Below are positions 53,128 to 61,135 of a DNA stretch of 64,000 bases, piece by piece. The stretch covers positions 1 through 64,000 of the forward strand of contig NZ_JABSSU010000004.1 of NCBI RefSeq assembly GCF_013213835.1, written 5' to 3'. The translations under genes and the position numbers were made by a program. The notes under the pieces were generated by a model. That model ran no database searches and was not told where the DNA came from. It saw only the letters and a list, made by a program, of their open reading frames with translations. The DNA comes from Winogradskyella sp. GTDB lineage: Bacteria; Bacteroidota; Bacteroidia; Flavobacteriales; Flavobacteriaceae. Each line of letters opens with the position of its first letter. Within the stretch, counting starts at the first letter, position 1.

Positions 53128-54030
53128 TTGAAAGATAAATTTTTCGATTATATACATCAACTTCAAGATGCTATCACTTCAAAGTTAGAAACGATTGATG
53201 GCAAAGCAACCTTTAAAGAAGACCTTTGGAAACGTCCCGAAGGTGGCGGTGGAAGAACTCGTGTTATTGAAAATGGACACGTTTTTGAAAAAGGAGGTGT
53301 AAATATCTCAGGTGTTCATGGTGCATTACCAGAAAGCATGCAAGCTTATTTTGGTGTTAAAGATGCCGATTTCTTTGCATGTGGCTTGAGCCTTGTATTA
53401 CATCCAAAAAGTCCAATGGTACCAACGGTTCATGCAAATTGGCGCTATTTTGAAATGTATGACAAAGACGGAAATATCGTTGACCAATGGTTTGGTGGCG
53501 GACAAGATTTAACACCATACTATCTGTTTGAAGAAGATGCGACACATTTTCACGAGGTTTGTAAAACGGCTTGTGATAATCATAATCCAGAATTTTACTC
53601 AAAATATAAAGCTAGATGTGATGAGTATTTTTATAACTCGCACCGAAATGAAGCGCGCGGTATTGGCGGATTATTCTTTGATTACTGCAAAAAAACAGAA
53701 GACATGAGCATGGAAAACTGGTATGACTTTGTTACCGAAATTGGTGACAGTTTCTTAAATGCTTATGTACCTATTGTTGAAAAAAGAAAAGAGATACCAT
53801 ACACAGAAGCACAACGAAATTGGCAAGAAATTCGTCGTGGTCGTTATGTAGAATTTAATCTAGTACACGATAAAGGCACTTTATTTGGTTTAAAAACCAA
53901 TGGTAGAATAGAAAGTATTTTAATGAGTTTACCACCACATGTACAATGGGTTTATGATCATCATCCTGAGAAAGGAAGTGCAGAGGAAAAGCTCGTTGAA
54001 GTATTAAGTAATCCTATTGATTGGGTTTAA
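53128..54030 (+). CDS. hemF: Oxygen-dependent coproporphyrinogen III oxidase
   Basis: 300 residues, start TTG at 53128; there is no ATG between the acetyltransferase stop and the conserved N-terminus. The N-terminal GGGGRTRVIENGHVFEKGGVNISGVHG and HANWRYFEMYDKDG, WFGGGQDLTPYYLFEEDATHFH and NWQEIRRGRYVEFNLVHDKGT are all HemF hallmarks. It decarboxylates coproporphyrinogen III using oxygen, so the host is able to make haem aerobically. The radical-SAM alternative HemN is not in the window. Confidence 0.95.
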   Translation: MKDKFFDYIHQLQDAITSKLETIDGKATFKEDLWKRPEGGGGRTRVIENGHVFEKGGVNISGVHGALPESMQAYFGVKDADFFACGLSLVLHPKSPMVPTVHANWRYFEMYDKDGNIVDQWFGGGQDLTPYYLFEEDATHFHEVCKTACDNHNPEFYSKYKARCDEYFYNSHRNEARGIGGLFFDYCKKTEDMSMENWYDFVTEIGDSFLNAYVPIVEKRKEIPYTEAQRNWQEIRRGRYVEFNLVHDKGTLFGLKTNGRIESILMSLPPHVQWVYDHHPEKGSAEEKLVEVLSNPIDWV

Positions 54031-54082
54031 GATTTGGATAAACAACTTATAACTTTGTACTTTTAACTTTTAACTTTTAATA

Positions 54083-55075
54083 ATGTTCCCAATAAGAAGA
54101 AACCGAAGACTAAGAACAAGCGAAGCAATTAGAGGCTTAGTTAGAGAAACTATAATAACACCCAACGATTTTCTTGTGCCGCTTTTTGTAGTAGAAGGTA
54201 ATGGTATAAAAGAAGAAATTGCTTCTATGCCAAACTACTATCGCTATAGTTTAGATTTACTTAAAGATGAAGTAAAACTATTGTGGAGTTTTGGCTTAAA
54301 ATCGGTTTTACTTTTTGTAAAAGTGCCTGATAATTTAAAAGATAATAAGGGTACCGAAGCTTTAAATCCTAATGGATTAATGCAACGTGCCATTAAGACT
54401 GTTAAAGACGTTTGTCCGGATATGTTAGTGATGACAGATGTGGCTTTAGATCCATTTTCGTCTTATGGACATGATGGTATTATTGAAAACGGAAAAATCA
54501 TAAACGACAGAACTGTTGAAGTATTAGCCGAAATGAGTATTTCTCACGCTGAAGCTGGTGCTGATTTTGTTGCACCTAGTGATATGATGGATGGTCGAAT
54601 TTTGGGTATTAGAGAAGGTTTAGACCAATCTAATTTTACCGATGTTGGTATTATGAGTTATTCTGCCAAATACGCTTCTGCTTTTTATGGACCATTTAGA
54701 GATGCTTTAGATTCAGCACCTGTAGATATGATTGATGTTCCTAAAGACAAAAAGACCTATCAAATGGATTACGCTAATAGAGATGAAGCCATTAGAGAAA
54801 CTGAAATGGACATTAATGAAGGTGCCGATATTGTTATGGTAAAACCAGGCTTAAGTTATCTTGACATTGTTAGAGATATTAGAAATAATTTTGAAATCCC
54901 AATAGCTGTTTACCAAGTATCAGGTGAATATGCAATGCTTAAAGCTGCCGCTGAAAAAGGTTGGTTAGATCATGACACTGTAATGTTGGAACAAATCACC
55001 TCTATTAAGCGCGCTGGTGCAGATATTATAGCGAGCTATTTTGCTAAGGATGTGGTTAAATTGCTTAACAGCTAA
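54083..55075 (+). CDS. hemB: Delta-aminolevulinate dehydratase (porphobilinogen synthase)
   Basis: 330 residues. The two Schiff-base lysines appear in MSYSAKYASAFYGPFRDAL and VMVKPGLSYLDI. The metal region reads TDVALDPFSSYGHDGII: alanine and aspartate stand where zinc-dependent enzymes have cysteines, which indicates the Mg-dependent class. Condenses two aminolevulinates to porphobilinogen. The 52 bp before the ATG contain ACTTTTA repeated three times in tandem. Last gene of the haem run; its stop overlaps the convergent GLPGLI gene by 4 bp. Confidence 0.95.
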   Translation: MFPIRRNRRLRTSEAIRGLVRETIITPNDFLVPLFVVEGNGIKEEIASMPNYYRYSLDLLKDEVKLLWSFGLKSVLLFVKVPDNLKDNKGTEALNPNGLMQRAIKTVKDVCPDMLVMTDVALDPFSSYGHDGIIENGKIINDRTVEVLAEMSISHAEAGADFVAPSDMMDGRILGIREGLDQSNFTDVGIMSYSAKYASAFYGPFRDALDSAPVDMIDVPKDKKTYQMDYANRDEAIRETEMDINEGADIVMVKPGLSYLDIVRDIRNNFEIPIAVYQVSGEYAMLKAAAEKGWLDHDTVMLEQITSIKRAGADIIASYFAKDVVKLLNS

Positions 55076-55797
55076 TCATCATATAAATATATCTGTCCGA
55101 GCTTTCTATAGTCTTCGGAGGTTACGATTTCACCGGAAACTGGCTCTTCTATATCGAGATATTCAGTGTTTTCGAAATCTACTGATTGTGCTTTAAAGTA
55201 GACCATTTTCCCAAATTTGACCTCGAGAATCAAACCTGGCAAACCATTATAGCCATGTGGCCCATGCTCTACAGGTATTTGAGATGTATACCATACTTCT
55301 GAATTAGAATCTTCTACCAAATTAGCCTTTATACATTTGTAACCCAATATCTCTTTAGTTTCCGTTGTAATTTCCCATTTAATAGAATCTCTTTTTACAC
55401 GTTTAGTAACTCCAAAAACTTCCTGCTGTGAGATATTCCAATTGCGACTCAAATCAGAGTAAAATAAAGATTCACCACCTGCAAAAATCCAGGCCAAATT
55501 AATCTTTGCTCTTTCAGTAGTAATTACATCATTATCATTGTTCCAAATTGGCAACTCAGTCTTTGGCTCAACAGTATATAAAGCAATACTATCATTAAAT
55601 ACTAAATATGATTCCACATCTTGGGAACCATGAATCATAGCAAGAACATCGTTTTGAATTTCCGTCTTTTCAGGGTTTGTGTTCGGCAAGTCAGTACTAT
55701 CCTTAACAATAGATACTTTATATGTTACTTTCCCTGTTGATTGAGAAATTAAGTTCATACAGTTAAGAAAACTAAGAATAACCAAAATATGTTTCAT
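55072..55797 (-). CDS. GLPGLI-family exported protein
   Basis: 241 residues from the ATG at 55797 (an upstream in-frame start at 55812 is less natural). Signal peptide KHILVILSFLNCMNLISQ. The family-naming motif is in HGPHGYNGLPGLILEVKF, preceded by WYTSQIPVEHG. GLPGLI proteins are Bacteroidetes-specific and presumably envelope proteins; function unknown. Its upstream region holds the GGTTAA direct repeat 25 bp before the start, so the two-component system encoded next door may also affect it. Convergent with hemB. Confidence 0.85.
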   Translation of the reverse strand: MKHILVILSFLNCMNLISQSTGKVTYKVSIVKDSTDLPNTNPEKTEIQNDVLAMIHGSQDVESYLVFNDSIALYTVEPKTELPIWNNDNDVITTERAKINLAWIFAGGESLFYSDLSRNWNISQQEVFGVTKRVKRDSIKWEITTETKEILGYKCIKANLVEDSNSEVWYTSQIPVEHGPHGYNGLPGLILEVKFGKMVYFKAQSVDFENTEYLDIEEPVSGEIVTSEDYRKLGQIYLYDD

Positions 55798-55822
55798 GCC
55801 TAAATTTAGCATTTCTTAGTTA

Positions 55823-55839
55823 GGTTAATGCTAGGTTAA
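55823..55839 (+). promoter_or_regulatory. Direct repeat GGTTAA-N5-GGTTAA (putative response-regulator site, copy 1)
   Basis: GGTTAA at 55823-55828 and 55834-55839, 11-bp period. That is one helical turn, as in OmpR-class sites such as the CpxR box. The -7 box begins 37 bp further right. The identical arrangement occurs at 58217-58233. Confidence 0.75.
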
Positions 55840-55876
55840 CGTCACTTTTTTCTTTTTCTAAACGAATTGTTAGTAA

Positions 55877-55884
55877 TAGATTTG
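55877..55884 (+). promoter_or_regulatory. -7 box TAGATTTG before the 28-codon ORF and kinase genes
   Basis: TAnnTTTG, 37 bp after the GGTTAA repeat, 29 bp before the ATG at 55914. There is no TTTG at -33, suggesting activator dependence. Confidence 0.6.
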
Positions 55885-55913
55885 TGTCATCATCAATCAT
55901 AAATCATAGAAAT

Positions 55914-56000
55914 ATGAAATCCTTAAACAACAATCAAATCACAAAAAGAGATCAGAGAACTAAAGCCTATAATTGGAATACCAGAAGACGCTTTAGGTAG
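55914..56000 (+). CDS. Candidate 28-residue basic peptide upstream of the two-component genes
   Basis: ATG at 55914 to TAG at 55998-56000: a peptide rich in Lys, Arg, Asn and Gln (begins MKSLNNNQITKRDQRTKAY, ends NTRRRFR). The distance from the -7 box to its ATG (29 bp) is nearly the same as in the coregulated promoter at 58271 (28 bp), which supports real translation. No hydrophobic part. Function unknown: it may be a leader peptide or a small regulator. A long hairpin separates it from the kinase gene. Confidence 0.5.
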   Translation: MKSLNNNQITKRDQRTKAYNWNTRRRFR

Positions 56001-56012
56001 TTATCTTTTTAG

Positions 56013-56083
56013 TAAAGCGGAGTTTACAGTATCATCAATCAAAATATAAATCAATCAAATTATTACCTGTAAACTCTGTTTTA
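56013..56083 (+). other. Long-stem hairpin between the small ORF and the kinase gene
   Basis: TAAAGCGGAGTTTACAG (56013-56029) pairs with CTGTAAACTCTGTTTTA (56067-56083): 17 bp with two G-U pairs. The loop of 37 nt contains AATCAATCAAA-like repeats. TGTTTTAAATT follows. It may act as an attenuator, RNA-processing site or mRNA stabiliser for the downstream kinase-regulator message, 22 bp before the kinase ATG. Confidence 0.55.
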
Positions 56084-56104
56084 TGTTTTAAATTAGAGCT
56101 TCAA

Positions 56105-57502
56105 ATGAAAAGAAAAATCAATGTTCTAATCTTTGCCTCTATTCTTGGGCTAATAGCGCTATCTATTATTCAAGGCTATCTTATTAACAACACCTATAAA
56201 CTTGAGAAAGACGCCTTTATAGAAGAAACCAAACGAGCAGTTTTTCGGTTTGACGACCAATTAACAGAAATTGATTCGATTTACGAAATGGTTGGTGAAG
56301 AAATGGTAGACAGGATTATTGATTACAAATTAGGTCGACTAGAAAAACATAAGTTCCTAAATGAATTCAATAATATTACAGATACCGTTAATCCAAAATT
56401 TATCAAATTATATCAAGATGCTTTTAGATCTTTTAATTTATCTCACCCGGTTAAATTTCAGAAGAGATTAAGAGCTGTTGTACTTTTAGATAGCGTATTT
56501 AATGACACACTTTTTTATAAACCTCAAAAGTTAAATTCTCTTTACTTATTAGGTGAAGCCTTTGATGTGGAAAGTGCTTATGCACTAAATAATTCTCAAA
56601 TCACTAATGATGTGCAACGGAATTATGTAGAGAATGGAATCGAAAAAAGTGTGTCGATAGAATTTCAAGTTACAACACAAGATTATATCAATATAGATGG
56701 GTGGGAAAAAGAAGTTTTAAGACGTATGTCTGGTATTCTTGTACTCTCTATTTTCATTTTTGCTTTTGTTCTTGGGCTACTTTATTATTCGATAAAAAGT
56801 CTTATCACTCAAAAGAAAATCGCTGATATTAAAACCGATTTTGTCAATAACATTACCCATGAGCTTAAAACGCCTTTAGCTACGCTTACTCTAGCCACTA
56901 AAATGCTTAGAAAAGAAGAAATTCAACATGAACCAAAACTTATTGAAAATACTGTACAAACCATTGAACGCCAAAATAAAAGACTGCAAAAGCTCATTGA
57001 CCAAGTGTTGAATAACAGTTTGGGTTACAAAGAAATTGAACTAAACAAGGAATCTGTAATTATTTCTGATTACCTAAATACTGTTTTAGATGATTTTGAA
57101 CTCTCCGTAAAATCTAAGGAGCTTAAACTGAATAGAAACTTTAATCTACTGCACTCCTCTATTCGTATTGATAAGTTTTATATGACCACTGCTCTTTTAA
57201 ATATTCTTGAAAATGCAGTAAAATATTCTGAAAATAACATTGAAATCAATATTGATGTTCAAGCTTCTAATCATTTAAAAATTTCAATTGAAGACAATGG
57301 CATAGGTATATCGGACAAGGACAAAAACCAAATCTTTGAAAAGTTCTATAGAGCAGGAAATACGGAGGTTCATAATGTTAAAGGACTTGGCCTTGGGTTA
57401 TACTACACAAAACAAATTATTAAAGCCCATAACGGAGACATCATTGTTAAAAGTCAGAATAATAATGGTACTATCTTTATTCTCACAATACCAATTAATT
57501 AA
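56105..57502 (+). CDS. Sensor histidine kinase (envelope type)
   Basis: 465 residues. One transmembrane helix near residues 7-28, an extracytoplasmic sensor region of about 180 residues, a second helix (about 213-236, SGILVLSIFIFAFVLGLLYYSI), then the HisKA domain with FVNNITHELKTPLATLTLATKML and the ATPase boxes NILENAVKYS, IEDNGIGIS and GLGLGLYYTKQII. Partner of the regulator gene 11 bp downstream. Membrane-bound with a periplasmic sensor, it probably detects envelope conditions. Confidence 0.92.
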   Translation: MKRKINVLIFASILGLIALSIIQGYLINNTYKLEKDAFIEETKRAVFRFDDQLTEIDSIYEMVGEEMVDRIIDYKLGRLEKHKFLNEFNNITDTVNPKFIKLYQDAFRSFNLSHPVKFQKRLRAVVLLDSVFNDTLFYKPQKLNSLYLLGEAFDVESAYALNNSQITNDVQRNYVENGIEKSVSIEFQVTTQDYINIDGWEKEVLRRMSGILVLSIFIFAFVLGLLYYSIKSLITQKKIADIKTDFVNNITHELKTPLATLTLATKMLRKEEIQHEPKLIENTVQTIERQNKRLQKLIDQVLNNSLGYKEIELNKESVIISDYLNTVLDDFELSVKSKELKLNRNFNLLHSSIRIDKFYMTTALLNILENAVKYSENNIEINIDVQASNHLKISIEDNGIGISDKDKNQIFEKFYRAGNTEVHNVKGLGLGLYYTKQIIKAHNGDIIVKSQNNNGTIFILTIPIN

Positions 57503-57513
57503 AATCTGAAATA

Positions 57514-58200
57514 ATGAAACATATTCTTTTAGCAGAAGACGATTTAGATTTCGGTAACATATTAAAACAATACTTAGAAATATCAGGTTTTAAAATAACT
57601 TGGGCAAAAGACGGAAAAGAAGCTTTAGACGTATTTACCAAAAACACATTTAACATTTGTGTTTTTGACGTGATGATGCCAAAATTGGATGGCTTTACCT
57701 TAGCAGAAAAAATCATAGAATTAAGTCCAGAGACACCTTTTATTTTCTTAACCGCTCGAAAACTTAAAGAAGATAAAATAAAAGGATTAAAGCTGGGTGC
57801 CGATGATTATATCGTTAAACCTTTTGAGGCCGACGAACTTGTTTTAAGGCTGAATAACATATTAAAACGTTCCGAAAAATCACGTACTCAATTAGAGCTA
57901 ACTGAAATTATAAACATTGGAGATTATAACCTCAACACCAAAAGATTAGAACTAACTTGCAACGACTACAAAAAGCAACTGACACAAAAGGAAGGTGAAT
58001 TAATCATCTATTTATATAATCATAAAAATCAACTTCTTAAACGTGAAGACATCTTAAACACTGTTTGGAAAAATGATGATTTCTTTTCAGGAAGGAGCAT
58101 GGATGTTTTTATTAGTAGACTTCGTAAATACTTCAAATTAGACCCATCAATAACTATTGAAAGTATAAGAAATGTAGGTCTAGAGTTTAAGGTAAGTTAA
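57514..58200 (+). CDS. OmpR/PhoB-family response regulator
   Basis: 228 residues. Receiver: acidic pair in LLAEDDLDFG, phospho-acceptor Asp in ICVFDVMMPKLDGF, Thr in FLTAR and Lys in DDYIVKPFEADEL. The winged-helix DNA-binding part (about 130-228) includes LTQKEGELIIYLYNHKNQLLKREDIL and GRSMDVFISRLRKYF. It should bind direct repeats of about 11-bp period, and such repeats (GGTTAA-N5-GGTTAA) flank this gene pair on both sides, at 55823 and 58217. Confidence 0.93.
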   Translation: MKHILLAEDDLDFGNILKQYLEISGFKITWAKDGKEALDVFTKNTFNICVFDVMMPKLDGFTLAEKIIELSPETPFIFLTARKLKEDKIKGLKLGADDYIVKPFEADELVLRLNNILKRSEKSRTQLELTEIINIGDYNLNTKRLELTCNDYKKQLTQKEGELIIYLYNHKNQLLKREDILNTVWKNDDFFSGRSMDVFISRLRKYFKLDPSITIESIRNVGLEFKVS

Positions 58201-58216
58201 TAAGAACTGCGACCTA

Positions 58217-58233
58217 GGTTAACGATGGGTTAA
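58217..58233 (+). promoter_or_regulatory. Direct repeat GGTTAA-N5-GGTTAA (putative response-regulator site, copy 2)
   Basis: GGTTAA at 58217-58222 and 58228-58233. The -7 box starts 37 bp further right, exactly as in copy 1. It lies 16 bp after the regulator stop codon. Confidence 0.75.
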
Positions 58234-58270
58234 CGACTTATAATTTCTTTTTTAGACTGTTTTTCTCATA

Positions 58271-58278
58271 TACATTTG
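58271..58278 (+). promoter_or_regulatory. -7 box TACATTTG before the coiled-coil gene
   Basis: TAnnTTTG, 28 bp before the ATG at 58307. No TTTG at -33, as in the sister promoter. Confidence 0.65.
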
Positions 58279-58306
58279 TTTCATAATCAATTAAAAACGA
58301 ATTATT

Positions 58307-58930
58307 ATGGAATTTCAAAACACACAAAAATTAAAAAGAAGTATTAGAATTGTAGACGCTAAAAAAGCAATTTGCACGGCATTTGTTGCAGCACTCTTTT
58401 CAACATTAAGTCTTAGTGCACAATCTACGCCAAATCCACCACAAACCCCTAATCCACCAGAGACATCCACGAGTGAAACACGCTCAGTATCCACGTCAAG
58501 AAATATGGAAGAAAACTCAAGTAGCTCTATATCGGTAGCTACGACTAATGAAAATTACAAATTTAGAGCACGATACAATAAATCAAAAACTGAAGGTGTT
58601 AAAGCTATGCTTCTTGAGAATCTTGATAAAGATAACCTCAAAGTTACTGGTAGTACTTTTACGTGGACAGATAAGAGTACTGGTGGTGAAGTCTTTAAAT
58701 GTAGACTTAGTAAGGGTCAATTGAGAATCTTTGTTGATAAACTAGAAGCTTCTGAAGATTTCGTGAATAAAATAAGCGAATTAGGTAATGACATAAAACA
58801 TTATGTTTCTGGCACAAGCGCATTGGAGGAAAGTAAAAAAGCCAAGGCAAAAGCAGAGCGTGAGCTAGAACGTGCAGAAAGAGAATTAGCAAGAGCAAAG
58901 CGTGACGTTGAGCGTGCTGGTAATAATTAA
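58307..58930 (+). CDS. Exported protein with C-terminal coiled coil, probable regulon member
   Basis: 207 residues. A 17-residue polar N-region precedes a hydrophobic signal core (KAICTAFVAALFSTLSLSAQS), a long form of signal peptide. Then comes a Pro/Thr/Ser-rich stretch (TPNPPQTPNPPETSTS), a central domain (about 85-165; TEGVKAMLLENLDKDNLKVTGSTFTWTD) and a charged coiled coil (about 175-205; KAKAKAERELERAERELARAKRDVERA). No family recognised. The promoter is nearly identical in layout to the one before the kinase genes, so it is probably a target of this two-component system. Its transcript may end at the hairpin over the next start codon. Confidence 0.75.
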   Translation: MEFQNTQKLKRSIRIVDAKKAICTAFVAALFSTLSLSAQSTPNPPQTPNPPETSTSETRSVSTSRNMEENSSSSISVATTNENYKFRARYNKSKTEGVKAMLLENLDKDNLKVTGSTFTWTDKSTGGEVFKCRLSKGQLRIFVDKLEASEDFVNKISELGNDIKHYVSGTSALEESKKAKAKAERELERAERELARAKRDVERAGNN

Positions 58931-58975
58931 TTTGCCATACTTCAAACAGAGAATATCACAGATATTATTTAAATT

Positions 58976-59003
58976 AGCCATTAAATAAAATTATTTAATG
59001 GCT
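58976..59003 (+). terminator. 28-bp palindrome over the start codon of the CNNM gene; possible terminator
   Basis: AGCCATTAAATAA (58976-58988), AA, TTATTTAATGGCT (58991-59003): perfect 13-bp arms. T-rich sequence follows (TTACTCTTTTTTT, inside the next gene). It can end the coiled-coil transcript, and it hides the ATG at 58998 in any longer mRNA. Confidence 0.6.
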
Positions 59004-60128
59004 TTACTCTTTTTTTACGCTGTAATATCTATTTTCTTTTCATTTTTATGTTCCATTTTAGAAGCCGTTTTACTGAGTATCACTCCGACATTCATTAATG
59101 TAAAAAAACAAGAAGGCAAGGCATATGCTGAAGATTTAGAAGAATTAAAAAAAGATGTCGATAGACCTCTAATTGCAATTCTCACTTTAAACACTATTGC
59201 ACACACTGTTGGGGCAATTCTTGTTGGTGTGCAAGCTAAAGTGGCCTACTCAGAAATGTATCCTGAAGATGGCACTGTAAGTACTATTCTTGGTATAGAA
59301 TTTACTTCTGACGTTATGGTTGGATTAGTATCTACAGTCATGACAATTTTAATTTTAGTTGCTTCAGAAATCATCCCAAAAACTATTGGTGCAACCTATT
59401 GGAAACAATTGGCCAACTTTTCAACAAAAGCATTAAATATTTTAATTTTCATATGTAAGTGGACTGGTGTATTATGGTTAATGCGATTATTTACAAAGCT
59501 GTTTGGTAAAGGTCATCACGGCAGTGTCCTTAGCCGTGAAGATTTTTCAGCAATGACTCAAATTGCTGAGGAAGAAGGTGTTTTTGAAGAAAGTGAGAGT
59601 AAAGTGATAAAAAACTTACTGACTTTCAAAGAAGTTCATGCAAAAGATATCATGACGCCACGTACGGTAATGAAAATAGAGGACGAAACCACAACTATTG
59701 AAGTTTTCTTTAATGCTAATCATAACATACGTTTTTCTAGAATTCCTGTATATACAGATAATCCTGATAACATTACCGGACTAGTCCTTAAAGACGAAGT
59801 TTTTAAAGAAATGGCTCTTGGTAATGGCTCTAAACCATTGTCCGAGATTAAAAGAGACATTATTGTTGTTAATCGAAGTATTCCAATTCCTACGTTGTTT
59901 GAAAATTTAGTTGAAAGTAGGAATCACTTGGCTTTGGTTTTTGATGAATATGGATCTGTGAGTGGTTTAGTCACTATGGAAGATGTTATAGAAACACTTT
60001 TAGGCTTAGAAATCATGGACGAAAGTGATAATGTATCTGACCTTCAACAATTGGCCAGAAAAAGCTGGGAGACAAGAGCAAAACGTCTTGGTCTTATAGA
60101 AGAGGAAAAAGAAAATCCTGAAGATTAA
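58998..60128 (+). CDS. CNNM/DUF21 and CBS-domain membrane protein (Mg/Co efflux-like)
   Basis: 376 residues. The DUF21/CNNM membrane domain spans about residues 1-190 (SIFFSFLCSILEAVLLSITPTFINVKK, LNTIAHTVGAILVGVQAKV, ASEIIPKTIGATYWK), followed by a CBS pair (about 205-345; VHAKDIMTPRTVMKIE and LALVFDEYGSVSGLVTMEDVIETLLG). The CorC_HlyC C-terminal domain of longer relatives is absent. Members move or sense Mg2+. The start codon lies within a perfect hairpin, so expression may be controlled at that point. It heads a close run of five genes. Confidence 0.9.
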   Translation: MALLFFYAVISIFFSFLCSILEAVLLSITPTFINVKKQEGKAYAEDLEELKKDVDRPLIAILTLNTIAHTVGAILVGVQAKVAYSEMYPEDGTVSTILGIEFTSDVMVGLVSTVMTILILVASEIIPKTIGATYWKQLANFSTKALNILIFICKWTGVLWLMRLFTKLFGKGHHGSVLSREDFSAMTQIAEEEGVFEESESKVIKNLLTFKEVHAKDIMTPRTVMKIEDETTTIEVFFNANHNIRFSRIPVYTDNPDNITGLVLKDEVFKEMALGNGSKPLSEIKRDIIVVNRSIPIPTLFENLVESRNHLALVFDEYGSVSGLVTMEDVIETLLGLEIMDESDNVSDLQQLARKSWETRAKRLGLIEEEKENPED

Positions 60129-60132
60129 TGTA

Positions 60133-60606
60133 ATGCAGACCTGCTATATTGAAACACCGCTTGGACACGCTAAAATTGTTGGAGACAACAATGGTGTGAG
60201 TTCTGTTTCAATATTAGACACACAGGAAGAATTATCTACCATTATCCCGGAAACTCTTTTAGACTGTGTAACCCAACTGAAAGAATATTTTAGAGAAGAA
60301 CGTACATCTTTCGATTTAAAACTCAATCCAGAAGGTACTTTGTTTCAGAAAAAAGTTTGGGACGCACTTCACACCATTCCATCTGGGAAGACTATTTCGT
60401 ATCTCAACTTTGCAAAGCGGTTAGAAGACACAAAGGCAATTAGAGCTATCGCTAATGCCATTGGTAAAAACCCAATATGGATAATAATACCATGTCATAG
60501 GGTAATTGGTACAGACGGAAGTTTAACAGGATATGCTGGTGGATTATACAGAAAGCAATGGTTGCTTAATCATGAAAACGACTATAAACAACAAACACTT
60601 TTTTAA
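60133..60606 (+). CDS. ogt: Methylated-DNA-protein cysteine methyltransferase
   Basis: 157 residues. The active site IIPCHRVIGTDGSLTGYAGGLYRKQWLLNHE is exact, with the acceptor Cys in PCHR; GTLFQKKVWDALHTIPSGKTISY is the helix-turn-helix region. It repairs O6-methylguanine by transferring the methyl group to its own cysteine. The small size is like Ogt rather than Ada, and there is no regulatory domain. It starts 4 bp after the CNNM stop and overlaps the next start by one base. Confidence 0.94.
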   Translation: MQTCYIETPLGHAKIVGDNNGVSSVSILDTQEELSTIIPETLLDCVTQLKEYFREERTSFDLKLNPEGTLFQKKVWDALHTIPSGKTISYLNFAKRLEDTKAIRAIANAIGKNPIWIIIPCHRVIGTDGSLTGYAGGLYRKQWLLNHENDYKQQTLF

Positions 60607-61130
60607 TGTATAAAGTGATTACTGAATTTTTAAATCGCTTTTTTAAAGCCTCTACAATTTATAAATATGGCTTTAATTGGTCACCAATGTATCGCAGAAC
60701 TACTGCCAAAATCATTGAGGTAAGTGACGACTTATACAAAGTGAAAATTCGTCTAAAACCAAATTGGAAAAACCGTAATTATGCAGGTACTATTTTTGGT
60801 GGCAGCATGCTCTCAGCAACAGACCCTATTTATATGATTCAATTACTACAAATCTTAGGTAATAATTATGTTGTATGGGATAAAATGGTTGAGGCACGTT
60901 ATAAAAGACCCGCAAAGTCTGTTATCTACGGAACGTTTCAATTTTCAAAAAAAGAAATAGAAACACTTAAAAAAAATCTTGCTGAACAAAATGAAATGGA
61001 TATTTGTAAGTCTATGGATTTGGTAGATACTCAACAAAATATAATCGCTACCTTTAAAAAAACTATGTATGTAGCTAACAAGACATTCTATAAAAAGAAG
61101 ATTGAAAATCGAAAATATACTAATAACTAA
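60606..61130 (+). CDS. DUF4442 hotdog-fold protein
   Basis: 174 residues. The hotdog-fold thioesterase layout shows in KVKIRLKPNWKNRNYAGTIFGGSMLSATDPIYMIQLLQIL and VWDKMVEARYKRPAKSVIYGTFQFS. This matches DUF4442 (YiiD-like). A thioesterase role on acyl-CoA is a guess from fold alone. Cotranslated with ogt. Confidence 0.82.
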   Translation: MYKVITEFLNRFFKASTIYKYGFNWSPMYRRTTAKIIEVSDDLYKVKIRLKPNWKNRNYAGTIFGGSMLSATDPIYMIQLLQILGNNYVVWDKMVEARYKRPAKSVIYGTFQFSKKEIETLKKNLAEQNEMDICKSMDLVDTQQNIIATFKKTMYVANKTFYKKKIENRKYTNN

Positions 61131-61135
61131 CTACT

